A stretch of DNA of 64,000 nucleotides from Ilyomonas sp964249755 (lineage in GTDB: Bacteria > Bacteroidota > Bacteroidia > Chitinophagales > Chitinophagaceae), in assembly GCA_964249755.1 (NCBI GenBank), contig CAXUDB010000002.1, positions 930,001-994,000 of the forward strand, written 5' to 3'. The notes under the pieces are model-generated. The model saw only the letters and a list, made by a program, of their open reading frames with translations. It did no database searches and had not been told where the DNA came from. Position numbers and translations under genes: made by a program. This document shows, piece after piece, positions 17,662-26,111 of this stretch. Numbering within the stretch: position 1 is the first letter of the stretch; the number at the start of each line of letters is the position of its first letter.

Positions 17662-20145
17662 ATGACGAACAAACGCATTTTACTTTTTCTTATACTGCTG
17701 TTTTCCTGCTTCCTGGGTTACTCGCAAAGTACCGATCTCACCGGTATCATCACAGATAAGCAAAGCGATGAGCCTATTCCATTCGCTTCTGTTTTTTTTA
17801 AGAAGGACGGAAGAGGTACACTAACGGATTCTCTTGGCCGGTTTTCCTTGTATAGGGTGGGCGTGTCGGTAGATGATTCGCTCATCGTCAATAGTGTCGG
17901 CTATCGTCAGGTGGCTTTTGTTTTTAGCAGCCTGAAAGATTCAGTGGCGCTTTCTGTACAGCTTGTGGTGTTGCCGCCCAGCAATGAAGCGGTGGTGAGA
18001 ACGAAGTATAACCGCGCGCTTTGGTTCTGGCACAAAGTGATAGATAACAAAAGCAAAAACGATATCCGCCGTTTTGATAATTATTCCTATGAAGTGTATA
18101 ATAAGCTGGAGCTGGATTTGAACAAAGTGGATAGGGACAAACTGGAGAATACGCCGGTATTAAAAAAGTTCAGCTTCATTTTAAAATATGTTGATACAAC
18201 ATCTGAAGATGTGCCGTACCTGCCGATCTATCTTACAGAAACACTCTCCGATTATTACAAACAAAGCAAACCCTATAAAACAAGAGAAGTAATCAAGGCA
18301 ACACAAGCCTATGGTTTGGAGAACGCCAGCACACTAAAAAATCTGGGCAATACTTACCAGAACGTGAACGTATATGACAATACCATTCCCGTATTCGATA
18401 AATATTTTACCAGTCCTTTCAGTAACAATGCCGATGCGTATTATAATTTCAAACTGAAGGATACTCAATATCTCAACAACAAACGACTGGTGCATTTCCT
18501 GTTTTCGCCTAAGCATCCCGGCGCTACTTTTTTTACAGGCGATTGCTGGATAAATGATACTTCTTTTGCTATTCAGAAAATCACCATGCGCCCTTCGGCG
18601 GATGCAAATATCAATTATGTCACAAACCTTACGCTGATACAGGAATACCGCTTTATCAGAGACAGCATCTGGTTTTTGTATAAAGATAAGTTCGTGGTAG
18701 ATCTGGCATTAGTAGGCAAAAACAAACTGAATTTTAAAGGCAGGAAAACAACCACCTACCGTGATATAACTATCAACGATACTTCAGTAACGAATGCGAT
18801 AGCTAAGAACAAAGTGACAGAACAAATAGAACTGCTATCCAATGTTCAGAACAAACCAGATTCATTTTGGCAGAACAACCGCCACGAACCTTTAAACCAT
18901 GATGAAAGGACTGTGTATGCTGTGTTGGATACACTAAAGCGAAATCCGACCTTCACTAAATACCGCAATGCGCTGGTTGTTTTAACGACGGGTGTAAAAG
19001 ACATCGGCAACATTCGAATTGGTCCTTATTATTATTGGCTTAGCGGTAACCGCTATGAAGGTACCCGCGTGCGGTTTGATCTTGCAACCAACCGTGGTTT
19101 CAGCAATCATCTTTACCTGCATGGTTATTTGGCCTATGGTTTTACGGATGCCGCCTTAAAAGGTCAGGCAGAAGCCATGTATTTGTTTCATTCCATGCCG
19201 CGCACCTATGTTCGTTTGTCTTATAAGAATGATATAGATAACGGGCAAACATCGTATGACCAGCTAAGCAGTGATAATATTTTCTCTTTCTTTTTGCGCA
19301 AACCTGATATACCTTATAAATACCAGAAGATTGAAGATAAACGCATCGAGTATTACACCGAAACAGGCAGCGGCTTCGGCACGGGCATACGTTTGTTCAA
19401 CCGGCAATTTACGCCTCTGCTCAACTTGCCGGCCAAAGAATTATTTCCTTCTAAAGATGGCGAGCCGCTGAACAGTACAGCCGTGCAGTTGCACCTTCGC
19501 TATGCTTATCAGGAACGCACCTATGATGAGAACTTTGACCATTATTCGCTCGGCAGCAATTATCCTATTGTTGACCTGACTTACACCCACGGGTTCAAAG
19601 GTTTGCTCAATAGCAGCTATGATTACGATAAGCTGGAATTTACAATGCATGATCATTTGAAGCTGTCGCCCTATGGTGAACTGTATTATAACTTCTTTGC
19701 CGGTAAAGTATGGGGTACACTGCCTTACCAAATGCTTGCACTGCAGCCCGGCAACGACTGGTATTATTACAGCCGCAATTCTTTCAATCTCATGCGTAGG
19801 TTTGAATATATCACCGACCGTTATGCAGGTTTCAATTTCGAGCACAACATCGGCAGCGGTCTCTTCCGTTATACAAAGATTACACGTACTTTAAAGTTGC
19901 GGCAGTTTTGGGAAGTAAAAGGCGTAGTAGGCAATTTGAGCAGTGCCAATAAGCAAATGAATTTCGTGGGTGATTATCCGTTCAAGTCGCTCGACGGAAA
20001 GCTATATATGGAAGTAGGAACCGGCATAGACAACATACTTAAGTTCTTTCGTATAGATGCCATCTGGCGTGTATTGCCAACGCCTTTGCCTGAAAAAAAG
20101 GTTGACCGGTTTGGTATCTTCTTTGGCTTCCGCGTCAGTTTGTAG
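17662..20145 (+). CDS. DUF5686 outer-membrane protein with carboxypeptidase-like regulatory domain
   Basis: 827 residues. A signal peptide (about 1-21, GYSQ) is followed by a carboxypeptidase-D regulatory-like beta-sandwich (about 25-110: LTGIITDKQSDEPIPFASVFF, LTDSLGRFSL, VNSVGYRQ), as found at the N-terminus of SusC-type proteins. The rest is the DUF5686 domain, predicted to be a large beta-barrel, ending in FGFRVSL with a hydrophobic C-terminus. It lacks a TonB plug motif, so it is not a classical TonB-dependent receptor. Function unknown, outer membrane likely. Single gene, convergent to the HAD gene at 20230. Confidence 0.85.
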   Translation: MTNKRILLFLILLFSCFLGYSQSTDLTGIITDKQSDEPIPFASVFFKKDGRGTLTDSLGRFSLYRVGVSVDDSLIVNSVGYRQVAFVFSSLKDSVALSVQLVVLPPSNEAVVRTKYNRALWFWHKVIDNKSKNDIRRFDNYSYEVYNKLELDLNKVDRDKLENTPVLKKFSFILKYVDTTSEDVPYLPIYLTETLSDYYKQSKPYKTREVIKATQAYGLENASTLKNLGNTYQNVNVYDNTIPVFDKYFTSPFSNNADAYYNFKLKDTQYLNNKRLVHFLFSPKHPGATFFTGDCWINDTSFAIQKITMRPSADANINYVTNLTLIQEYRFIRDSIWFLYKDKFVVDLALVGKNKLNFKGRKTTTYRDITINDTSVTNAIAKNKVTEQIELLSNVQNKPDSFWQNNRHEPLNHDERTVYAVLDTLKRNPTFTKYRNALVVLTTGVKDIGNIRIGPYYYWLSGNRYEGTRVRFDLATNRGFSNHLYLHGYLAYGFTDAALKGQAEAMYLFHSMPRTYVRLSYKNDIDNGQTSYDQLSSDNIFSFFLRKPDIPYKYQKIEDKRIEYYTETGSGFGTGIRLFNRQFTPLLNLPAKELFPSKDGEPLNSTAVQLHLRYAYQERTYDENFDHYSLGSNYPIVDLTYTHGFKGLLNSSYDYDKLEFTMHDHLKLSPYGELYYNFFAGKVWGTLPYQMLALQPGNDWYYYSRNSFNLMRRFEYITDRYAGFNFEHNIGSGLFRYTKITRTLKLRQFWEVKGVVGNLSSANKQMNFVGDYPFKSLDGKLYMEVGTGIDNILKFFRIDAIWRVLPTPLPEKKVDRFGIFFGFRVSL

Positions 20146-20229
20146 AATAGTTGATAAAAGATTCTTCAGTTCCCATAATCATTGCTAAAATTTAAGCAGC
20201 GAAACGTGATACTTTTTATACAAAAATCT

Positions 20230-20892
20230 TTATCTCGACAGCATTTCTAAATGTAACGTATTGAAGTTTTGCAGGGACGATAATTTTAAATCTGCCGCGC
20301 CCCAGCGCTCTTGTTTATACTGTTTGTAATCGGGTACTACCACACACTTCATGCGAGCTGCCTTGGCGGCTATCATACCGTAAAACGAATCTTCAAAAGC
20401 AAGACACGAAGCAGCGGGCGATTGCAGCAATGCAGCACAATCAAGATATACCTGCGGATGTGGTTTTGGATAAGGCAAATTGTGCCCTGAAGCCGTTGCG
20501 TTTACATAAGACCTAATGCCGCCTTTTTCCACAACTAAGTCAATTAAAGAATGAGGTGAAGAAGAAGCAATGCCAATCTTAAAATGCGATAAGCGGAACA
20601 GGTTGAATACGTGCGGTACGCCAGGCATCATCTCGCAATTTTCATCAAGCAGTTGCAGCGCACGATCTATAATTTTTTCTTCTGCACCTTGCTCTTCTTC
20701 AACAGCAATACCAAAATGCTGGAACCACCAGTGAACAAATTCGCGCACGCGAAGACCCGTTGTTGTTACATGCTGTTCAGGAGAAAGCCGGAAACCGTAT
20801 TGTTCAAAGATATAATTGGCAGCCAAGCCCCATATCGGTTCGCTGTTTACCAGCAATCCATCCATATCAAAAATAACGGTATCCAGATTCAT
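20230..20892 (-). CDS. HAD-superfamily sugar-phosphatase-like hydrolase
   Basis: 220 residues when the ATG at 20892 is used; an upstream in-frame ATG at 20946 would add 18 unconserved residues. Motif I is FDMDGLLVNSEP (two aspartates), motif II IASSS, motif III KPHPQVYLDCA and motif IV FEDSFYGMIAAKAA. The helical cap between motifs I and II is of the beta-phosphoglucomutase/YniC group, whose members dephosphorylate 2-deoxyglucose-6-phosphate or hexitol phosphates. The exact substrate is not readable. Single minus-strand gene behind a terminator. Confidence 0.85.
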   Translation of the reverse strand: MNLDTVIFDMDGLLVNSEPIWGLAANYIFEQYGFRLSPEQHVTTTGLRVREFVHWWFQHFGIAVEEEQGAEEKIIDRALQLLDENCEMMPGVPHVFNLFRLSHFKIGIASSSPHSLIDLVVEKGGIRSYVNATASGHNLPYPKPHPQVYLDCAALLQSPAASCLAFEDSFYGMIAAKAARMKCVVVPDYKQYKQERWGAADLKLSSLQNFNTLHLEMLSR

Positions 20893-20959
20893 AAAACGTG
20901 ATAATAAGGGGCAAAGATAAAAGCTGCGATGAGCGATAAGGGTCATTTCAGTAAATAAA

Positions 20960-20990
20960 AAAGCTGCTGATAGAATATATCAGCAGCTTT
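20960..20990. terminator. Terminator of the SIMPL gene
   Basis: A perfect 13-bp stem (20960-20972 with 20978-20990) with a 5-nt loop; on the minus strand it is followed by a T-rich run. It lies between the minus-strand SIMPL gene and the HAD gene and separates their transcription. Confidence 0.85.
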
Positions 20991-21006
20991 AGCATTCATT
21001 CTTCCT

Positions 21007-21762
21007 TTACAACAAAGCAAACGTTACACTTGCTTCGTATTCGATCTTCAGTTTTTTAAAATTGACATCCAAAGCCGGCTCTTCATCTGCGCCGTCAGAA
21101 GCTTTGGCGCGCATCGCCATTGCATACATAGGTCTGGGTCCGTCGCTTAACTCATTAGGCTCGTTGATGGTAACCGCGTTGCCAATTTTTTCGTTAATGG
21201 CAGCAGCCAAAAAGATGGCTTTATCGCGGGCTGCTTTTATGGCTTCCGCTTTCATTTGCAAAGCCAGTTCTTCGTGTTTGCTGTAATCAGTTTTGGCAAT
21301 GTAAAAGTTTTGTGTGGCTTCGTCGTCAAGCTTGCTTACCAGCTCATCCATTTTTTTAAGTGAGTTCACTTTTACCCAGTAGTTGATGCCCGCTTTCAAA
21401 TCTGGATTTTGCTTCTTATTCTTTTTATACTGATAAGGCGTTCCGTCATAGCCCGAATAACTCTGCACCACCACATCAGTATCATTCAAACCAATGCTTT
21501 TGCACACTTTCAAGAAATTGTTTTTGATGGTTTCAATATCCACTTTGCCATCGCCTTTTTTATCGTATTCCCGGAGGTTTACCTGCACATAAATTTCGTC
21601 GGGCACCACTTCTATTTTTGCGTTGCCCGAAGCCGTAATGGTTCTTTGCATAGGTGTGTTATTTTGCGCATAAGTAAAGGCAGTGGAGCCGGCTAACAAT
21701 AATAAGAGCATCCATTTTTTCATCATCATTTTTGTGTTGTTCAAATTTTTCATACCGTTCAT
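21007..21762 (-). CDS. SIMPL-domain (DUF541) periplasmic protein
   Basis: 251 residues from the first ATG; ATGs at 21753 and 21729 also precede the signal peptide (MMMKKWMLLLLLAGSTAFTYAQ) and are as likely. The domain is recognisable by TITASGNAKIEVVPDEIYVQVNL at its start, the helical middle with LQMKAEAIKAARDKAIFLA, and the closing FKKLKIEYEASVTFAL. SIMPL proteins are oligomeric periplasmic or lipoprotein components of unknown biochemical role, sometimes linked to stress. The protein is complete. Single gene. Confidence 0.85.
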   Translation of the reverse strand: MNGMKNLNNTKMMMKKWMLLLLLAGSTAFTYAQNNTPMQRTITASGNAKIEVVPDEIYVQVNLREYDKKGDGKVDIETIKNNFLKVCKSIGLNDTDVVVQSYSGYDGTPYQYKKNKKQNPDLKAGINYWVKVNSLKKMDELVSKLDDEATQNFYIAKTDYSKHEELALQMKAEAIKAARDKAIFLAAAINEKIGNAVTINEPNELSDGPRPMYAMAMRAKASDGADEEPALDVNFKKLKIEYEASVTFALL

Positions 21763-22156
21763 TTTTTATAGTAAGAGGATGCAGTAAAGATTTTGATTAC
21801 ACAGCAATGTTACGAAGCCTTCTTCATCTTAACAGATTGTTGATGATTACGAACGAAGAAGGCTGCAAGCGTTGTTGCCAGGATTGAAACAATTTAGCAA
21901 CAAACTTTGTTCTTACCGTTTTTAGGAATTACCGAGCAAAACCAAATTTATAGCCACCTCATTCCTCACAAAATCATCTGCAAAAGTAATTTAGCTGTAA
22001 GGCATTGATGATGGCATTTACGGAATGAGGAGGTGCAACGTTATCATCAAACACATTTTCTATAAGCAATTTAATAACTGTATTTTCACTTTGCGATTCT
22101 ACGCCAATTAACAACTACCCATCGTCTTCAACAATATTTTCTTCTTTACTTTGGGT
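21763..22156. other. Intergenic region with two inverted repeats
   Basis: No gene is supported in these 394 bases. There are two 9-bp inverted repeats: GCCTTCTTC (21817-21825) with GAAGAAGGC (21855-21863), and CCTCATTCC (21957-21965) with GGAATGAGG (22022-22030). It contains the promoters for both divergent neighbours; a TTTACTTTGGG directly before the start at 22157 resembles the -7 element but is one base short. Confidence 0.5.
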
Positions 22157-22918
22157 ATGAAAACCTTTACCGAAAAAAACTCAATTGTAAGAACCATCTG
22201 GGGCAGCGGTGATACCGTGCTCTTCATCTTCGCCGGCGCTGCGGCAGAATTCGCCTTAAACAAAGCTGTTGATTGGCTCTATTTTACCGGTCGTCTTCCG
22301 GCAGATCCGTTGGGCAGATTATTTTCCACCGTAACTTATTCGCGGCTTATTATTTTTTCAGATGAAGACAAAGCCAATCAAGCCATAGACAAGATGGCTT
22401 CTATCCATTCCGCAGTGGAGCAAAATCGCGGCGCCAAGATTCCGGACTGGGCTTACCGCGATGTACTGTTCATGCTGATTGACTATTCTATCCGTTCTTA
22501 TGAAGTGCTGCAAAGAAAGCTGTCACTGATAGAAAAGGAAGACGTGTTTTTCGTCTTCTATAGAGTTGGCGTTCGCATGGGATTGCAAGGCTTGCCTCAT
22601 TCCTACAAAGAGTGGCTTGCCATGCGCGAGCAGCATTTGAGTGACAACATGAAGTACAGCCATTATACCGAAGATTTATTCAAACAATATAAAAAGCACC
22701 TTGGATGGCTGCGGTATCTGATTCTGATTGAAGCACAGAAATTAGTGGCGCCACAACCTGTGAAGAAATTACTTCGGTTCAGCTCTTTTTCGTGGCTCAC
22801 GCCCGTAGTATTTACTTACAAAATCTTCCGTGCAATAAAGCTCGACTGGTTTCTGAAAAGTCTTATTCTGCCCCGCGAATATAAACAGCAGATTAAAGAG
22901 CTTGACATTGCTTCGTAA
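22157..22918 (+). CDS. MpaB-type oxygenase-like protein (DUF2236 family)
   Basis: 253 residues from the ATG at 22157; a TTG two codons upstream is less likely because it overlaps the promoter-like sequence. The order of blocks fits the DUF2236/MpaB family, which includes latex-clearing rubber oxygenases with a b-type haem: SIVRTIWGSGDTVLFIFAGAAAEF, a central KMASIHSAVE with the histidine, then IPDWAYRDVLFMLIDYSIRSYEVL. The protein is shorter than the classic enzymes. Its substrate is unknown. The aminotransferase gene starts 24 bp downstream but has its own -7-like element. Confidence 0.65.
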   Translation: MKTFTEKNSIVRTIWGSGDTVLFIFAGAAAEFALNKAVDWLYFTGRLPADPLGRLFSTVTYSRLIIFSDEDKANQAIDKMASIHSAVEQNRGAKIPDWAYRDVLFMLIDYSIRSYEVLQRKLSLIEKEDVFFVFYRVGVRMGLQGLPHSYKEWLAMREQHLSDNMKYSHYTEDLFKQYKKHLGWLRYLILIEAQKLVAPQPVKKLLRFSSFSWLTPVVFTYKIFRAIKLDWFLKSLILPREYKQQIKELDIAS

Positions 22919-22938
22919 CCATCTTTCAGCTATCTTTC
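22908..22938 (+). promoter_or_regulatory. Bacteroidota-type promoter for the aminotransferase gene
   Basis: TTG at 22908-22910, 20 bp, then TATCTTTC at 22931-22938, one base from TAnnTTTG. The ATG is only 4 nt after the element, which predicts a leaderless message. Confidence 0.5.
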
Positions 22939-22942
22939 GCGC

Positions 22943-24088
22943 ATGGTTCTCCACAGCAAACTGCCACAGGTTGGTACTACTATTTTCACCGTGATGAGTA
23001 GTCTCGCGCAGCAATACGGCGCCGTTAATCTTGGTCAGGGCTTTCCCGATTTTCCGATGCCGAAGGCGTTGATAGATGCAGTAACCGGAGCGATGAAGGA
23101 AGGCTTTAACCAGTATGCGCACACCAACGGATTGCCTTTGCTGCGCGAGCGGATCAGGGATAAAGTAAACAAGCTGTATGATGCCGGCGTCAATGCCGAT
23201 ACAGATGTTACCATCACGCCTGGCGGCACGTATGCTATTTATACAGCGCTTACCTCTATCATACAGCCCGGTGATGAAGTGATCGTGTTCGAGCCGGCTT
23301 ATGACAGTTATGTTCCCAACATCGTGGTGAATGGTGGTGTGCCCGTTTTTATATCACTTCAATATCCTCATTACGGCATTAACTGGGATGACGTAAGAAA
23401 AAAAATCAGCTCACGCACGAAGGGAATTATCATTAACTCGCCACACAATCCAACGGGCAGTGTTTTGGGCGAACAAGACCTGCAGAATTTGATCGAAATT
23501 GTTGAAGCGTCAGACCTTTGGGTAGTAAGCGATGAAGTGTATGAGCATCTTATTTTTGATGGGCAGAAACATCAAAGCATACTTCGTTATCCGGCTTTGC
23601 GCAAGCGCGGTTTTGCCTGTTTTTCGTTTGGCAAAACGTATCATTGCACGGGCTGGAAAATTGGTTATTGTATAGCCGGCGAATCATTAATGAAAGAGTT
23701 TCGCAAAGTGCACCAGTTTAATGCCTTCAGCGTAAACATACCGGCGCAGGCAGGGTTGGCAAAGGTGTTGGAAGACGAAAAACTTTATCTTTCGTTAGGC
23801 AGTTTTATGCAGCGGAAAAGAGATTATTTTCTGGAGCTGATGAAGGACGCTCCCTTCAAGCCATTGTCTTCCGGCGGCAGCTACTTCCAATGCTACAGCT
23901 ATGCTCCTTTCAGCAGCGAGCCGGATGCAGCGCTTGCCCAGCGTTTGGTGAAAGAACATGGTGTGGCCTCCATTCCGCTTTCGGCTTTTTACCAGGATGG
24001 TACAGATAACCAGGTGCTTCGTTTTTGTTTTGCCAAGCAGGATGAAACGCTCCGCAACGCGGCTGAAAAACTGGTTCAGGTGCATTGA
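22943..24088 (+). CDS. Class I/II aminotransferase, methionine/kynurenine type
   Basis: 381 residues, a PLP-dependent fold type I enzyme of the cytosol. Seen: substrate-binding NLGQGFPDFPMP near the N-terminus, the cofactor phosphate region TPGGTYAIY, NSPHNPTGSV with Asn169, SDEVYEHLIFDG with Asp197 and Tyr200, and the Schiff-base lysine Lys231 in SFGKTYHCTGWK. The NLGQGFPDF start and the overall length are those of methionine aminotransferase (YbdL) and kynurenine-oxoglutarate transaminase relatives; these act on methionine, aromatic amino acids or kynurenine with a 2-oxo acid acceptor. Nothing in the neighbourhood decides among them. Confidence 0.9.
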   Translation: MVLHSKLPQVGTTIFTVMSSLAQQYGAVNLGQGFPDFPMPKALIDAVTGAMKEGFNQYAHTNGLPLLRERIRDKVNKLYDAGVNADTDVTITPGGTYAIYTALTSIIQPGDEVIVFEPAYDSYVPNIVVNGGVPVFISLQYPHYGINWDDVRKKISSRTKGIIINSPHNPTGSVLGEQDLQNLIEIVEASDLWVVSDEVYEHLIFDGQKHQSILRYPALRKRGFACFSFGKTYHCTGWKIGYCIAGESLMKEFRKVHQFNAFSVNIPAQAGLAKVLEDEKLYLSLGSFMQRKRDYFLELMKDAPFKPLSSGGSYFQCYSYAPFSSEPDAALAQRLVKEHGVASIPLSAFYQDGTDNQVLRFCFAKQDETLRNAAEKLVQVH

Positions 24089-24201
24089 TGATTTATTCAT
24101 TCTTGATCCTTCGAAAGCTTGATGAGACTGTTAAATGAATGCGTCAAACCATCGGGCTATTGGCAGATTGCGTATATACTTCTACTTTGCCATTCTATAC
24201 T

Positions 24202-24711
24202 ATGAAAACGATTTTACCCCTTCTTTGTTTGCTGTTAGCTGGTTCGCTTTGCAGTGCGCAAAACCTTACCACGATAGTTGATAAATACACTGGTGACACA
24301 ACGGTAAGCACAGGCTTTGACACGCTGAGCCGTGCAGATAAAGCCGGTCTGTCGGACCGCGTGGTAGGCGTAAGAACCACGCACAAAAAGCAAAGCAAAT
24401 ACTGGCTGTTCTTTTATTTTTCCACGTCCGATATCAGCCAGCATTCGGTGAGTATCAGCAAAAAAAACTTTGCTTATTTCGTTAAGACCAACAACGAATT
24501 TCTACGGATGTCCTATAGTGGCAAAGCCTCTACTTACTCCACTAAAGACAATGCTGGCTTCTTTATCAATGTAACCGATTATATCAGCCGGCTGCAATCA
24601 GCCCGCATCAAGATTATCCGCTTTGAAACATCGCAGTTATACCACGAAATTATTGTACCCGAACAAAATCAAGGCAAGATAGCAGACATTATAAACAGCC
24701 TTGTAGAGTAA
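24202..24711 (+). CDS. Periplasmic protein of unknown function
   Basis: 169 residues when started at the ATG at 24202, directly before a signal peptide (MKTILPLLCLLLAGSLCSAQ); an in-frame ATG at 24139 would put 21 extra residues in front of it. The mature part is a small mixed alpha/beta domain without cysteines or obvious motifs, ending with a helix. I do not recognise the family. It lies between the aminotransferase and the efflux genes, with its own spacer on both sides, so it is probably a single gene. Confidence 0.7.
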   Translation: MKTILPLLCLLLAGSLCSAQNLTTIVDKYTGDTTVSTGFDTLSRADKAGLSDRVVGVRTTHKKQSKYWLFFYFSTSDISQHSVSISKKNFAYFVKTNNEFLRMSYSGKASTYSTKDNAGFFINVTDYISRLQSARIKIIRFETSQLYHEIIVPEQNQGKIADIINSLVE

Positions 24712-24900
24712 TCAATCTTTTATCTGCCTCAGTTTTATCATTTAAATAAAAGCGGGATTTCAACTAACAATCAGCGATTAACAATTCCCCGTTCACCTTC
24801 AATTTTATTTTGTTTACCGCAGTGCAATGCTTTGGTTCATAGTTTGGTTAGCAATACTGTTATCTTTAATTTTTAAAGTAAGTTATCAATCATCTGTTGA

Positions 24901-26001
24901 ATGCGGCGCCTTCCTGTAATTATTAATGCAAGCCAACCAATCGTTTTTTATTTACTGATTACCTTTCTTCTTTTTGCGTGCGGCGACGCTACAAAGCCGG
25001 CAGATAAAGGAAATACATCCAAAGAGAAACAATCCACGCTGGTAGATGTTATGATAGCGCAGCCGCAAAGTTTAAGCGATACCATCGAAGCCAATGGAAC
25101 AGTGGTTGCCAATGAAACGGTAGAACTTCATCCGGAAGTATCAGGGCGACTCATTTATCTGAATGTTCCGGAAGGAAAATATGTGCAGCAGGGAACGGTG
25201 TTAGCCCGCGTAAATGATGCTGACCTTCGCGCCAATATTTTAAAATCGAAAGTGCAGCTTGATCTCGCACAAGCGAACGAACAACGCCTGCGCCAGCTAT
25301 TGGATATACAGGGTGTAAACCAGACTGACTATGATGCCGTAGTGAACCAGGTAGGTAGCCTTAGGGCTGACATCGCTTATACCAATGCGCTGATTGAAAA
25401 AACCGTTATTCGTGCGCCCTTCAGCGGCACATTAGGTCTGCGGCAGGTAAGCCCTGGCGCGTTTGTTACTGCAAACACCATCATTGCTACGTTGCAGCAA
25501 ACCAGCCGCATCAAGATAGATTTTACGGTGCCGGAACAATACAGCAACATTATAAAAACGGGCAACACCGTAACTGTTGAAATTGATAAAACGCGGGGCG
25601 CTGAAAGCAAGGCTACAATCATTGCCATCGAGCCACAGGTGAACCAGCAAACGCGCAACTTGATTGTGCGCGCCTTGCTACAGGAAGGCAGCAGCAACCC
25701 CGGCGCTTTTGTGAAAGTGTATATTCCGTCGAACAACAATAAGAATGCGATTCTTATTCCTACCAATGCCATTATTCCCGGCGACCAGAGCGACCAGGTG
25801 ATATTGGTAAAGAAAGGCAAGGCAAAGATGACAGACGTGCAAACCGGCAACCGGCAAGCCAGCACGGCTGAAATAACAAAAGGCATTCAGCAAGGTGATA
25901 CTGTAGTAGTAACAGGCGTACTGTTTGCACGCCCCAACGCTCCGCTGAAAGTGCGCAGCGTGAAGCCGCTGGAGCAATTTGTAAAGAAGGGAATGGAATA
26001 A
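24901..26001 (+). CDS. RND efflux periplasmic adaptor (membrane fusion protein)
   Basis: 366 residues. A lipoprotein signal ends in LLFACG (Cys27). Seen in order: beta-barrel/lipoyl half-motifs around GRLIYLNVPEGKYVQQGTVLARVND, a short coiled-coil hairpin (about 105-150), the second lipoyl half (IRAPFSGTLGLRQVSPGAFV), the barrel domain (KIDFTVPEQYSNII) and a membrane-proximal domain with IPTNAIIP. This is the HlyD/AcrA-type adaptor that joins the inner-membrane pump to an outer-membrane channel. The pump gene follows 110 bp downstream; no TolC-like channel gene is in the window. Confidence 0.92.
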   Translation: MRRLPVIINASQPIVFYLLITFLLFACGDATKPADKGNTSKEKQSTLVDVMIAQPQSLSDTIEANGTVVANETVELHPEVSGRLIYLNVPEGKYVQQGTVLARVNDADLRANILKSKVQLDLAQANEQRLRQLLDIQGVNQTDYDAVVNQVGSLRADIAYTNALIEKTVIRAPFSGTLGLRQVSPGAFVTANTIIATLQQTSRIKIDFTVPEQYSNIIKTGNTVTVEIDKTRGAESKATIIAIEPQVNQQTRNLIVRALLQEGSSNPGAFVKVYIPSNNNKNAILIPTNAIIPGDQSDQVILVKKGKAKMTDVQTGNRQASTAEITKGIQQGDTVVVTGVLFARPNAPLKVRSVKPLEQFVKKGME

Positions 26002-26013
26002 AGTTGTCGGGTG

Positions 26014-26095
26014 TCAGCTATCAGCCGTCGGTTCTTGAATGATAACCATAGATTAGAAAACTTTAAAAAGCTGACAGCTGACTCCTGATAGCTGA
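26014..26095. repeat. Spacer repeat with inverted arms between the efflux genes
   Basis: TCAGCTATCAG at 26014-26024 pairs perfectly with CTGATAGCTGA at 26085-26095. Variants of the same word (CTGACAGCTGAC, GCTGAGAGCT) fill the right side. It starts 12 bp after the stop of the adaptor gene and ends 16 bp before the pump start. It may reduce readthrough or stabilise the upstream message. Confidence 0.7.
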
Positions 26096-26111
26096 GAGCT
26101 AAATACAACAC